A stretch of 23,286 nt of DNA from JALZAA01 sp046724655 (GCA_046724655.1 JBKOWY010000184.1:1-23286); one strand, 5' to 3'; positions 14,684-20,860 are shown, numbered from the stretch's first letter. The notes: generated from the letters alone by a model not told the origin. A program made the numbers and translations.

Positions 14684-15709
14684 GTGGCACTTGCGATAGT
14701 GGCTCCTGACAAGTTCCGCGGATCGCTCACCGCAGCCGAGGCCGCCGCCGCGATGGCCGCCGGCCTCGAAACCGCCGGCTTCGAGGCGCGACGCATCCCG
14801 CTCGCCGACGGCGGAGATGGCACCCTCGACGCGCTGGTCGCCACCCGCGGCGGTTCCCTTCGTACCGCCCGTGTGACCGGCCCCCTCGGCGATCCGGTCG
14901 AGGCGCACTGGGCGTTACTCCCCGATGGCACCGCGATCGTCGAGATGGCGCGCGCCAGCGGGCTCGCGCTGGTGGACACTCGCAACGATCCGCTACGCGC
15001 ATCAACGCGGGGGACAGGAGAGCTCATCGGCGCCGCGCTGCGTTCCGGCGCCCAGCACGTGGTGGTCGGGGTCGGCGGCAGCGCGACGACCGACGGCGGG
15101 CTTGGCGCCGTGGACGCACTCGATTGGTCACTCGCCGGTCACGACGTGACCGTCGCCTGCGACGTGACGACCACGTTCCTCGATGCGGCCACCGTGTACG
15201 GGCCGCAGAAGGGCGCGACGCCGGCCCAGGTGTCGCTGCTCACGCGTCGGCTCGCCCGCCTTGCCGATGAGTACCGGAACCGCACCGGCGTCGACGTCAC
15301 GGTTCTCGAAGGAGGCGGCGCGGCCGGCGGGCTCGCCGGCGGGCTGGCCGCGATCGGTGCCCGGCTCGAGCCCGGCTTCGACGTCGTCGCCCGCGCCGCC
15401 GGCCTCGACAGCGCGCTCGCAGTCGCCGACCTCGTGGTCACCGGCGAGGGCCGGCTCGACCGGACGAGCTTCGAGGGCAAGGTCGTGGGCGGCGTGCTCG
15501 AGTGGGCCGCGGAGGAAGGAACCGCCCGGCGCGCGGTGATCGTGGGGCAGGCGACACCCGAGGGGCGCGAGGAGCTGTCGGTGCTCGGCGACGTGCACCT
15601 GCTGACCCTGACTGACCGCGCCTGGCAGGCGGGCGAGGCTTTCGCACGCGCCGCGCTCCTCGTCGAAGAAGCCGCGCTGGAAGCGGGACGCGCGGCGATG
15701 CGTATCTGA
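14684..15709 (+). CDS. Glycerate kinase (GlxK/GarK family)
   Basis: 341 residues, somewhat shorter than the roughly 380 of E. coli GlxK. Phosphorylates glycerate, usually to 2-phosphoglycerate in this family. Signatures: APDKFRGSLTAAEAA at the N-terminus, GVGGSATTDGGLGAVDAL (about residues 127-144), YGPQKGATPAQV, and VTGEGRLDRTSFEGKVVGGV. GTG 14684 is nearly forced, because only five residues precede the conserved APDKF and no other start fits. A -10-like hexamer 7 nt upstream suggests a leaderless mRNA. It faces gpgS tail to tail across a shared terminator. The neighbour makes glucosyl-3-phosphoglycerate, so this kinase may recycle glycerate released from glucosylglycerate; that link is inference. 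Confidence 0.9.
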   Translation: MALAIVAPDKFRGSLTAAEAAAAMAAGLETAGFEARRIPLADGGDGTLDALVATRGGSLRTARVTGPLGDPVEAHWALLPDGTAIVEMARASGLALVDTRNDPLRASTRGTGELIGAALRSGAQHVVVGVGGSATTDGGLGAVDALDWSLAGHDVTVACDVTTTFLDAATVYGPQKGATPAQVSLLTRRLARLADEYRNRTGVDVTVLEGGGAAGGLAGGLAAIGARLEPGFDVVARAAGLDSALAVADLVVTGEGRLDRTSFEGKVVGGVLEWAAEEGTARRAVIVGQATPEGREELSVLGDVHLLTLTDRAWQAGEAFARAALLVEEAALEAGRAAMRI

Positions 15710-15739
15710 ACAGCGCTATGCGCGGTTCAGATACGCATC
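15697..15739. terminator. Bidirectional terminator between glycerate kinase and gpgS
   Basis: Perfect 15-bp inverted repeat GATGCGTATCTGAAC (15697-15711) / GTTCAGATACGCATC (15725-15739). After one A-G mismatch the centre forms GCGC-TAT-GCGC. The left arm contains the last codons and stop of the kinase, and the right arm ends 6 bp before the gpgS stop. It can end both transcripts. Confidence 0.8.
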
Positions 15740-15745
15740 ATGCGA

Positions 15746-16669
15746 TCAGGCCGTCTGCTCGCGGCCGAACTTGGCGCGGTACTCGGGGATCGTTATGATC
15801 GGCGGGCGCTCGCTCACAACGACCGGGACGCGCACTGGCGCCAGTTGATCGTCGTAGCGGACCAGCTCGGCGACGATCGGCGGATCGCACGCGTCGATGC
15901 CGGCGCGCCGTAGGACCGTCGCCAGTATCGCCAACGCCTGGGGACCGAGCTCGTCCAGCGGTCGGTTGCGGTGCTCGCGCACGCCGAGGTCGACCTGGGT
16001 GACGGATTGGACGCCGAACCGGAACACAATGTCCAGGAGCAACCCAATCTCGACGCCCCAGCCCTCCACGAAGGGCACCGTCTCCACGAGCGATCGACGC
16101 GCTGCGTACTCGCCCGAGAGCGGCTGCACGAAACTCGTAAACATCGGGAACAGGTATGACAGCACGGGTCGGGCCATGAGCTCGGTGACGCGACCGCCGC
16201 CGCTCGGCTCCCCGTGCAGCGGACGCCGGTAGTAGCCCTTGACCATCCCCACGTCCGAATCGTTGAGCAACGGCGCCAGGAGACGAGTCACGAAGTGGGC
16301 GCGGAAGTTGCGGATGTCCGCGTCGATCCAGCACAAGAGGTCTCCCTGCGACACATACAGCGACTTCCAGAGCGCGTTGCCCTTGCCGCTGCCTGGCGGG
16401 AGGTGGGGAAGCACCTCGTCGGCGGTCAAGACGTGCGCGCCTTCCGCGCGGGCGATGTCGGCCGTGGCGTCCGTCGAGCCGTCGTCGATCACCACGACCT
16501 CGTCGACGAGTGGCAGGCGCTCCATGAACACTCGTCGCACGGTTCCGACCACGCGACCAACCGTTGCTTCTTCGTCACGCGCCGGGAGGCACACCGACAC
16601 CGTGTGGCCGTGACGTGCCTTGGCCTCGACCAGCGCGCTGAGGAGTCGCGGCTCCCGGGACCTGCGCAC
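15746..16669 (-). CDS. gpgS: Glucosyl-3-phosphoglycerate synthase GpgS (GT81)
   Basis: 307 residues. Transfers glucose from NDP-glucose to 3-phosphoglycerate, first step toward glucosylglycerate and, in mycobacteria, methylglucose lipopolysaccharide. The N-terminal GT-A fold has VSVCLPARDEEATVGRVV, VVVIDDGSTDAT and the metal-binding DAD (Asp116-Asp118 in CWIDADIRN). Further blocks shared with M. tuberculosis Rv1208: PGSGKGNALWKSL, VKGYYRRPL, GGGRVTELMARPVL, QPLSGEYAARRSL, GWGVEIGLLLD, LGVREHRNRPLDELG. The start GTG 16669 has TAGGCT 6 nt upstream and no Shine-Dalgarno, suggesting a leaderless transcript. The matching phosphatase GpgP is not in the window. Confidence 0.94.
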   Translation of the reverse strand: MRRSREPRLLSALVEAKARHGHTVSVCLPARDEEATVGRVVGTVRRVFMERLPLVDEVVVIDDGSTDATADIARAEGAHVLTADEVLPHLPPGSGKGNALWKSLYVSQGDLLCWIDADIRNFRAHFVTRLLAPLLNDSDVGMVKGYYRRPLHGEPSGGGRVTELMARPVLSYLFPMFTSFVQPLSGEYAARRSLVETVPFVEGWGVEIGLLLDIVFRFGVQSVTQVDLGVREHRNRPLDELGPQALAILATVLRRAGIDACDPPIVAELVRYDDQLAPVRVPVVVSERPPIITIPEYRAKFGREQTA

Positions 16670-16675
16670 CCCGGC

Positions 16676-16681
16676 AGCCTA
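16676..16681 (-). promoter_or_regulatory. Probable gpgS -10 element (leaderless)
   Basis: Minus-strand TAGGCT followed by 6 nt and the gpgS GTG. This matches the spacing seen before treT, dtxR and hemQ. No -35 element is obvious. Confidence 0.4.
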
Positions 16682-16741
16682 CGCACGGCGTAACGGCTCG
16701 AAGGCCGGTGCGACCGCCTGCTACCGTGAACGGCCGTACGC

Positions 16742-16840
16742 GCTCATCAAGAGCGGCTGAGGGACAGGCCCAGTGAAGCCGCGGCAACCAGCGGACAAGC
16801 CGTCAGGTGCCAATGCCTGAACGATGAGTAGCCGATGAGC
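16742..16840 (+). promoter_or_regulatory. SAM-I (S-box) riboswitch
   Basis: The consensus SAM-I core is present: CTCATCAAGAGCGGCTGAGG, then GGCCC..TGA and GCGGCAACC, then GGTGCCAAT. P1 is CTCATC (16743-16748) with GATGAG (16823-16828). P2 is GCGGCT with AGCCGC (16753-16758 and 16777-16782), with the GA-rich kink-turn side. P4 is TCAGG with CCTGA (16803-16807 and 16816-16820). A second GATGAGC at 16834-16840 can replace the P1 3' strand with one extra pair. SAM binding should lower expression of the following ThrC-like and CysO-like genes. This class normally controls methionine and sulfur-assimilation genes. Confidence 0.95.
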
Positions 16841-16878
16841 GGATCTCCGCTCGAGGCGCACTCGAGAGCGCGTCGAGA

Positions 16879-16895
16879 GGGGCGGACCCCGCCCC
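16879..16895 (+). terminator. Hairpin in the riboswitch expression platform
   Basis: GGGGCGG-ACC-CCGCCCC, 7-bp stem with a 3-nt loop, 27 nt before the ThrC-like ATG and just ahead of the ribosome binding site AAAGGAG (16908-16914). Upstream, GAGCGGA (16837-16843) can pair with TCCGCTC (16846-16852), and CTCGAG repeats (16850 and 16861) can pair. Without a T tract, control by termination or by ribosome-site access are both possible. Confidence 0.5.
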
Positions 16896-16921
16896 ACGGA
16901 GAACCCGAAAGGAGCATCGGC

Positions 16922-18163
16922 ATGTCGTACGTGCAGGGTCTTCGATGTCGGGAATGCGGTCGCGAGTACGAGGTCGCGCCCATCTTCACCTGCGAGTGGT
17001 GCTTCGGTCCGCTCGAGGTGAACTATGACTACGACGCGATCCGCTCGGCCATCAGCCGCGAGAAGATCGCCGCCGGGCCACATGCGATCTGGCGGTACGC
17101 CGACCTGCTACCGGTCGACTACAGCCATGCCGTCGATCTCGGCGCCGGGTTCACGCCCCTGGTGCGCGCCGACCGGCTGGCGGGCGAGCTCGGGCTGGGC
17201 GAGGTGTGGGTGAAGAATGACACGCTCAACCCGACGAACTCGTTCAAGGACCGCGTCGCGTCCGTCGCGCTGTCGAAGGCACTGGAGTTCGGGTTCAAGA
17301 CCGCCGCCTGCGCCTCTACCGGCAACCTCGCGAACTCGGTGGCCGCGCACGCCGCGCACGCGGGATTGCGAAGTTTCGTGTTCATCCCCGCTGACCTCGA
17401 GCACGCCAAGGTCGTCACCACCGCCGTCTACGGCGGCAACGTGGTCGCCATCGACGGCAACTACGACGACGTGAACCGCCTGTGCGCGGAGCTGGCCGGA
17501 ACGCACCGGTGGGCATTCGTGAACGTGAACGTGCGCCCGTATTACGCGGAAGGCTCGAAGACGCTGGCGTTCGAGACGGCCGAGCAGCTCGGCTGGGAGA
17601 CGCCCGACCACGTCGTCGTGCCCGTCGCCAGCGGCTCGCTCCTCACAAAAGTGCGCAAGGGCTTCGACGAGTTGCACAAGGTCGGGTTGCTCGATGAGCC
17701 GGCGCGCGTGCGGGTGTCAGGGGCCCAGGCCGAAGGCTGCTCGCCGGTGGCGACTGCGTTCTTGGACCGCAGCGACACGATTCGACCAGTGAAGCCGGCC
17801 ACGATCGCCAAGTCGTTGGCGATCGGGAACCCGGCCGACGGCTATTTCGCGCTCGACGCCGTGCGCCAGACCGGCGGTGCGCTCGCGGCCGTGACCGACG
17901 ACGAGGTGGTCGAAGGCATTCGACTCCTCGCCCGCACCGAGGGCATCTTCGCCGAGACGGCCGGAGGGGTGACGGTTGCGACGCTCGCCCGGCTCGCACG
18001 CGACGGTGTCGTCCGGCCCGACGAGCGCGTCGTGGTGTACATCACGGGCCACGGGCTCAAGACGCTCGACGCCGTCGAAGTCCACGTCGGCCCGACGGCG
18101 GTGATCGCCCCGACCCTCGACGCGTTCAACCAGGAGTTCGGGCCCGGCGAGATCGAGGAGTAG
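16922..18163 (+). CDS. Threonine-synthase-like PLP enzyme under SAM riboswitch control
   Basis: 413 residues, fold-type II PLP enzyme. An N-terminal zinc ribbon (Cys9, Cys12, Cys24, Cys27) precedes the catalytic domain; Lys109 in NPTNSFKDR is the PLP lysine; CASTGNLANSVAAHAAHAG is the substrate-loop block; ITGHGLKTLDAV is near the C-terminus. The phosphate-of-PLP region reads PVASGSLLTKVRKGF, unlike the GNAGN pattern of ordinary ThrC. Threonine synthase converts O-phosphohomoserine to threonine, but a SAM-I riboswitch and a CysO-like gene 10 nt downstream argue for a sulfur role. By analogy with CysM it may make homocysteine from O-phosphohomoserine and a thiocarboxylate; this is inference. 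ATG 16922 has AAAGGAG 7 nt upstream. An in-frame ATG at 16835 lies within the riboswitch platform and is not favoured. Confidence 0.85.
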   Translation: MSYVQGLRCRECGREYEVAPIFTCEWCFGPLEVNYDYDAIRSAISREKIAAGPHAIWRYADLLPVDYSHAVDLGAGFTPLVRADRLAGELGLGEVWVKNDTLNPTNSFKDRVASVALSKALEFGFKTAACASTGNLANSVAAHAAHAGLRSFVFIPADLEHAKVVTTAVYGGNVVAIDGNYDDVNRLCAELAGTHRWAFVNVNVRPYYAEGSKTLAFETAEQLGWETPDHVVVPVASGSLLTKVRKGFDELHKVGLLDEPARVRVSGAQAEGCSPVATAFLDRSDTIRPVKPATIAKSLAIGNPADGYFALDAVRQTGGALAAVTDDEVVEGIRLLARTEGIFAETAGGVTVATLARLARDGVVRPDERVVVYITGHGLKTLDAVEVHVGPTAVIAPTLDAFNQEFGPGEIEE

Positions 18164-18173
18164 GAGTACGCGC

Positions 18174-18449
18174 ATGGCGGTGAAGGTTCGGATCCCCACA
18201 CAGCTCCGCGAGCTGTCGGGCGGCGCGCCCGAGGTCGAGGTCGACGGGGCGACGGTCGCCGAAGTGCTCAAGCAGCTCGAAGCCCGTCATCCCGGCTTCG
18301 CCGAGCGCCTGTACGACGACCAGGGCCAGTTGCGGCGCTTCGTGAACGTGTTCGTGGCCGACGAGGACATCCGGTTCCTGAAAGCGCTCGACACGCCGGT
18401 GGCCGAGGGCCAGGTCGTGAGCATCGTCCCGGCGGTCGCCGGCGGCTGA
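18174..18449 (+). CDS. cysO: CysO-like sulfur-carrier protein (MoaD/ThiS family)
   Basis: 91 residues with a ubiquitin-like fold, ending VPAVAGG. The C-terminal Gly-Gly is the site of adenylation and thiocarboxylate formation. Blocks RRFVNVFVADEDIRFLKALDTP and SIVPAVAGG closely resemble M. tuberculosis CysO (RFVNIYVNDEDVRF, ILPAVAGG, from memory), more than MoaD or ThiS. The terminus is exposed, so no Mec-type protease is needed to activate it, although Mec would be needed to release an attached amino acid. The ribosome binding site GGAG overlaps the upstream stop codon (TAGGAG), 7 nt before ATG 18174, so the two genes form one SAM-regulated operon. The activating MoeZ-type enzyme and Mec are not in the window. 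The symbol reflects similarity; the acceptor substrate may differ from that of CysM. Confidence 0.88.
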   Translation: MAVKVRIPTQLRELSGGAPEVEVDGATVAEVLKQLEARHPGFAERLYDDQGQLRRFVNVFVADEDIRFLKALDTPVAEGQVVSIVPAVAGG

Positions 18450-18451
18450 CT

Positions 18452-18469
18452 CGGCCTCCCAGGAGGCCG
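18452..18469 (+). terminator. Hairpin after the CysO-like gene
   Basis: CGGCCTCC / GGAGGCCG, 8-bp arms with only CA between them, so the outer 7 bp would pair around a 4-nt loop. It starts 3 nt after the stop. Likely terminator of the riboswitch operon. Confidence 0.6.
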
Positions 18470-18493
18470 GCCTTGACCGGTCTCCGGCACCCA

Positions 18494-18511
18494 AGTTAGG
18501 CTGCCCTAACT
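18494..18511. promoter_or_regulatory. DtxR/MntR-type operator palindrome
   Basis: AGTTAGGCTGCCCTAACT: perfect 7-bp arms around CTGC. The TTAGG...CCTAA core is the hallmark of DtxR-family metal boxes. It is 39 nt before the ZIP transporter start; a DtxR-family gene lies 1.4 kb away. A second small palindrome, CTGAC-N5-GTCAG, is at 18514-18528. Confidence 0.65.
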
Positions 18512-18550
18512 AGCTGACGAGCTGTCAGGTCGACCCGATCGAGGGGACGC

Positions 18551-19384
18551 GTGTCCGGAGCACAGATCCTTCTCCTCGGTGCCATCGCCGGGTTCACCAT
18601 CTACCTCGGCCTGCCCATCGGGCGGATGCGCAACCTGTCACTCCGTATGCGGGCGTTCCTCAACGCCGGCGCCGCCGGGATCCTCGTCTTCCTGCTGATC
18701 GAGGTCTTCAACCACGGCTTCGAGCCCGTCGAGCACGCGGTCGAGGACGCCGAGTGGGCCACGCTGATCGGCAAGGGGACGTTGTTCGCGGCGCTGTTCG
18801 CGCTGGGCCTCGTCGGGCTCGTCTATTACGACCGGCGACTGACGGCTCGCCCACCGGAGCGCCCGATCGGCCCCGGCGCGGCGACGGCGGCGTCGATCCG
18901 GCTGTCGTCGCGGGTTCATCGCCTTTCCGAGCCGAAGCGCCTGGCCCTGCTCATCGCCGTCGGCATCGGCTTGCACAACTTCTCCGAGGGCCTGGCCATC
19001 GGGCAGTCGGCCGCGAGCGACGAGATCAAGCTGGCGCTGCTCCTTGTGATCGGCTTCGGCCTCCACAACGCCACGGAAGGGTTCGGCATCGTCGGTCCCC
19101 TGTGCGCCGAGGCGGACCGGCCCAGCTGGGGCTTTCTCGGAGCGATGGGCCTCATCGCGGGAGGCCCGACGTTCCTGGGCACCCTTGTCGGCCAGTCGTG
19201 GGTGAACGAGACCCTCGAGATGGCGTTCCTCGCGCTGGCCGCGGGCTCGATCCTCTACGTCGTCGTGCAGCTCCTGAACGTCGGCTTCAAGCTGGCGCAC
19301 AAGGAGATGCTCTTCTGGGGTCTCCTTGCCGGCGTCGTGCTCGGCTTCAGCACTGAGCTCGTCCTGGTCGCCGCGGGCGCGTAG
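18551..19384 (+). CDS. ZIP-family divalent metal transporter
   Basis: 277 residues with about eight hydrophobic helices. Two ZIP metal-site motifs lie in consecutive helices: GIGLHNFSEGLAIG (His142, Asn143, Glu146, Gly147) and GFGLHNATEGFGI (His172, Asn173, Glu176, Gly177). These form the binuclear metal path through the membrane. The long loop between helices 3 and 4 lacks the His-rich stretch seen in many zinc importers. ZIP proteins move Zn, Mn or Fe into the cytoplasm. The DtxR-type box ahead of it and the Mn-type residues of the nearby regulator favour Mn or Fe over Zn. The start is GTG 18551 with GAGGGG 4 nt upstream. Metal specificity is inferred from context only. Confidence 0.9.
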   Translation: MSGAQILLLGAIAGFTIYLGLPIGRMRNLSLRMRAFLNAGAAGILVFLLIEVFNHGFEPVEHAVEDAEWATLIGKGTLFAALFALGLVGLVYYDRRLTARPPERPIGPGAATAASIRLSSRVHRLSEPKRLALLIAVGIGLHNFSEGLAIGQSAASDEIKLALLLVIGFGLHNATEGFGIVGPLCAEADRPSWGFLGAMGLIAGGPTFLGTLVGQSWVNETLEMAFLALAAGSILYVVVQLLNVGFKLAHKEMLFWGLLAGVVLGFSTELVLVAAGA

Positions 19385-19488
19385 CTCGAACGGGGGCGAC
19401 CGAGATAGCGCCGCCGAAAGGAACGGTCACAGTCGAGCGGCGCGCTCGTCTCGGCGCGACCGCGGCGGCCGTCTGGCGGCGAGCCACG

Positions 19489-19914
19489 ATGCCCGCGGGC
19501 ATCAACGCGGAGGTCGGGCCGTGGATGCGGATGACCGTCCCGCGGCGACTTCGCGGGACGCTCGACGAGGTCGAGCTCGGCGTTCGAATCTGTCGCAGCT
19601 GGGTGCTGCTGCTCGGTGTCGTTCCGTTCGAGTACGACGACCTCGTGCTGTTCGAGCGAGGGCCGGGATTGCGATTCGTCGAGCGCTCATCGACCCTCAT
19701 CGCACGGACAGGGCAGCACGAGCGCATCGTCGTGCCGCGCGGCTCGAGCTCCGAGCTCACCGATCGCGTCGTCGCGGAACTTCGGCCCATGGCAGCGCGC
19801 GTGCCCGGGGCGGCGGCGATGTTTCAGCGCGTGGTGCGGGCGATCTTCGCCCATCGTCACCGCAGGCTCGGGGCGATGTACCCGGGGCGCGCTACGCCGG
19901 CGACACCCACGTGA
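19489..19914 (+). CDS. SRPBCC-like (polyketide cyclase/START fold) protein, start uncertain
   Basis: 141 residues from ATG 19489 (MPAGINAEVGPWMRMTVPRR). Blocks such as PAGINAEVGPWMRM, VPFEYDDLVLFERGPGLRFVERSS and the C-terminal FQRVVRAIFAHRHRRLGAMY resemble small actinobacterial SRPBCC proteins. The similar-looking sequence extends upstream in frame (TVERRARLGATAAAVWRRA), which fits the usual start of this family. Yet no ATG, GTG, TTG or CTG occurs between the in-frame stop at 19354 and ATG 19489. A purine stretch AAAGGA (19417-19422) lies close upstream of GTC 19426 and GTC 19432. So the real start may be non-canonical, or a base may be wrong. The stop overlaps the convergent dtxR stop region by 23 bp. 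Function is unknown. Confidence 0.55.
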   Translation: MPAGINAEVGPWMRMTVPRRLRGTLDEVELGVRICRSWVLLLGVVPFEYDDLVLFERGPGLRFVERSSTLIARTGQHERIVVPRGSSSELTDRVVAELRPMAARVPGAAAMFQRVVRAIFAHRHRRLGAMYPGRATPATPT

Positions 19915-20551
19915 GCTCGGCCAGGCGCGCCGGGACCGTGTGCTCACCAGTACCGCTCTTTACGGCGACGCCGCCCGCGACGGGCCCCACGACCACCGCT
20001 TCCGATCCCGGGGTCAGCTGAGTCGCAGCCAGGAACGTAAGCGCGTCGTCGTCGAGCTCGAGCTTCTCGCTGATGCGCGCCACTCGCACCGGGCCGGCTG
20101 TCGCACGGACGAGCGGCTGGGCGCCGCGGGTATCGGGCCGGTGCTTCGACCCCGGGATGGGGTTGCCGTGCGGGCACGTCGCGGGGTCGCCCAGCAGGGC
20201 GACGAGCTTCTCCTCGACGTCGGCCGAGATCGCGTGCTCCCAGCGGTCGGCCTCGCGATGGACCTTCTCCCATTCGAGGCCGATCACATCGGTGAGCAGA
20301 CGCTCGGCCAGCCGGTGGCGGCGCACGATCGACACCGCCAGGTCTCGCCCCTTGTCGGTGAGCCGCAGCGTCCGGTCGTCGAGAAGCTCGGCGTAGCCGT
20401 GCTCGACGAGACGCTTCACCGTCTCGGAGACGGCCGGCGCCGAGATGCCGAGGCGCTCGACCAGCCGGGCCCGGATCGGCGGGATGCCCTCCTCTTCGAT
20501 CTCGAGGATCGTCTCGAGGTACTCCTCGGTGGCGTCGTGCAACTCGGCCAT
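19892..20551 (-). CDS. DtxR-family metal-dependent repressor, MntR-like metal site
   Basis: 219 residues, collinear with C. diphtheriae DtxR through residue 106. The winged helix (residues 1-65) includes the recognition segment ISAPAVSETVKRLVEHG. The dimer/metal domain has His79, Glu83, His98, Glu105 and His106 as in DtxR, but position 10 is Glu where DtxR has Met, and position 102 is Asp where DtxR has Cys (READRWEH). A C-terminal SH3/FeoA-like domain follows. Acidic residues at these positions resemble the Mn-selective MntR site, so Mn(II) sensing is more likely than Fe(II). ATG 20551 is chosen because MAELHDATEEYLETI aligns with the DtxR start; TATCCT lies 7 nt upstream, suggesting a leaderless mRNA. 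It is divergent from groEL. Confidence 0.92.
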   Translation of the reverse strand: MAELHDATEEYLETILEIEEEGIPPIRARLVERLGISAPAVSETVKRLVEHGYAELLDDRTLRLTDKGRDLAVSIVRRHRLAERLLTDVIGLEWEKVHREADRWEHAISADVEEKLVALLGDPATCPHGNPIPGSKHRPDTRGAQPLVRATAGPVRVARISEKLELDDDALTFLAATQLTPGSEAVVVGPVAGGVAVKSGTGEHTVPARLAELTWVSPA

Positions 20552-20828
20552 CGACCGAAGGATACGGCCGGCGTCACCCGGCCCGGCGGCGATGGCGCGG
20601 AACTCACTTGAGACGGCCCGCAGAGGCAAGGCGCCGGCTGCCCGGGGAGGCGCCGGGCCACGACGATGGCGGTGCCCGACCCTGCACCGCTCTCCGGCCG
20701 AGCCCCTGCTCGCCTCGCTCGCTGCGCTCGCTCTGCTCGGGTCTCCGACCGGGTCTCGGCCGGGCGGGCAGGACTGGTCGGGCGCGCCACCATCGGACCC
20801 GGCGCCGGTCAGAAACACCTGCGCGGAC
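20552..20828. other. Non-coding stretch between dtxR and the groEL promoter
   Basis: Apart from the dtxR -10 at its left edge, I see no supported gene here. The stretch is GC-rich and contains a low-complexity run of CTCG/GCTC units (about 20702-20745). Open frames on both strands are Arg/Pro-rich without family motifs. No DtxR-type box is visible. Confidence 0.5.
20559..20564 (-). promoter_or_regulatory. Probable dtxR -10 element (leaderless)
   Basis: Minus-strand TATCCT followed by 7 nt (TCGGTCG) and the dtxR ATG. The hexamer is the same as at carD. No Shine-Dalgarno is present. Confidence 0.5.
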
Positions 20829-20859
20829 TTGCACTCGCGGGCGGGGAGTGCCATATGCT
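20829..20859 (+). promoter_or_regulatory. groEL promoter
   Basis: -35 TTGCAC (20829-20834) and -10 TATGCT (20854-20859), 19-nt spacer. The expected start near 20866 falls in the full CIRCE site, and the -35 to -10 stretch holds the degenerate one, so HrcA would block polymerase directly. Confidence 0.6.
20831..20851. promoter_or_regulatory. Degenerate second CIRCE (HrcA) site
   Basis: GCACTC-N9-GAGTGC, the same 9-nt spacer as the full element but lacking the outer TTA/TAA. Its centre is 33 bp (about three helical turns) upstream of the full site's centre, on the same DNA face. Confidence 0.6.
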
Positions 20860-20860
20860 G

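Noticed and set aside
16835..16921. N-terminal extension of the ThrC-like protein from ATG 16835
   Set aside because: It overlaps the riboswitch platform and terminator hairpin, has no ribosome site, and ATG 16922 has AAAGGAG at good spacing followed by the zinc ribbon.
18514..18528. CTGAC-N5-GTCAG palindrome as a second regulator site before the ZIP gene
   Set aside because: Arms of five bases are short enough to occur by chance in this composition; kept only as a note beside the metal box.
20702..20745. CTCG/GCTC-rich run as a tandem repeat or operator array
   Set aside because: Units are irregular and the run fits low-complexity GC-rich drift; no fixed period.
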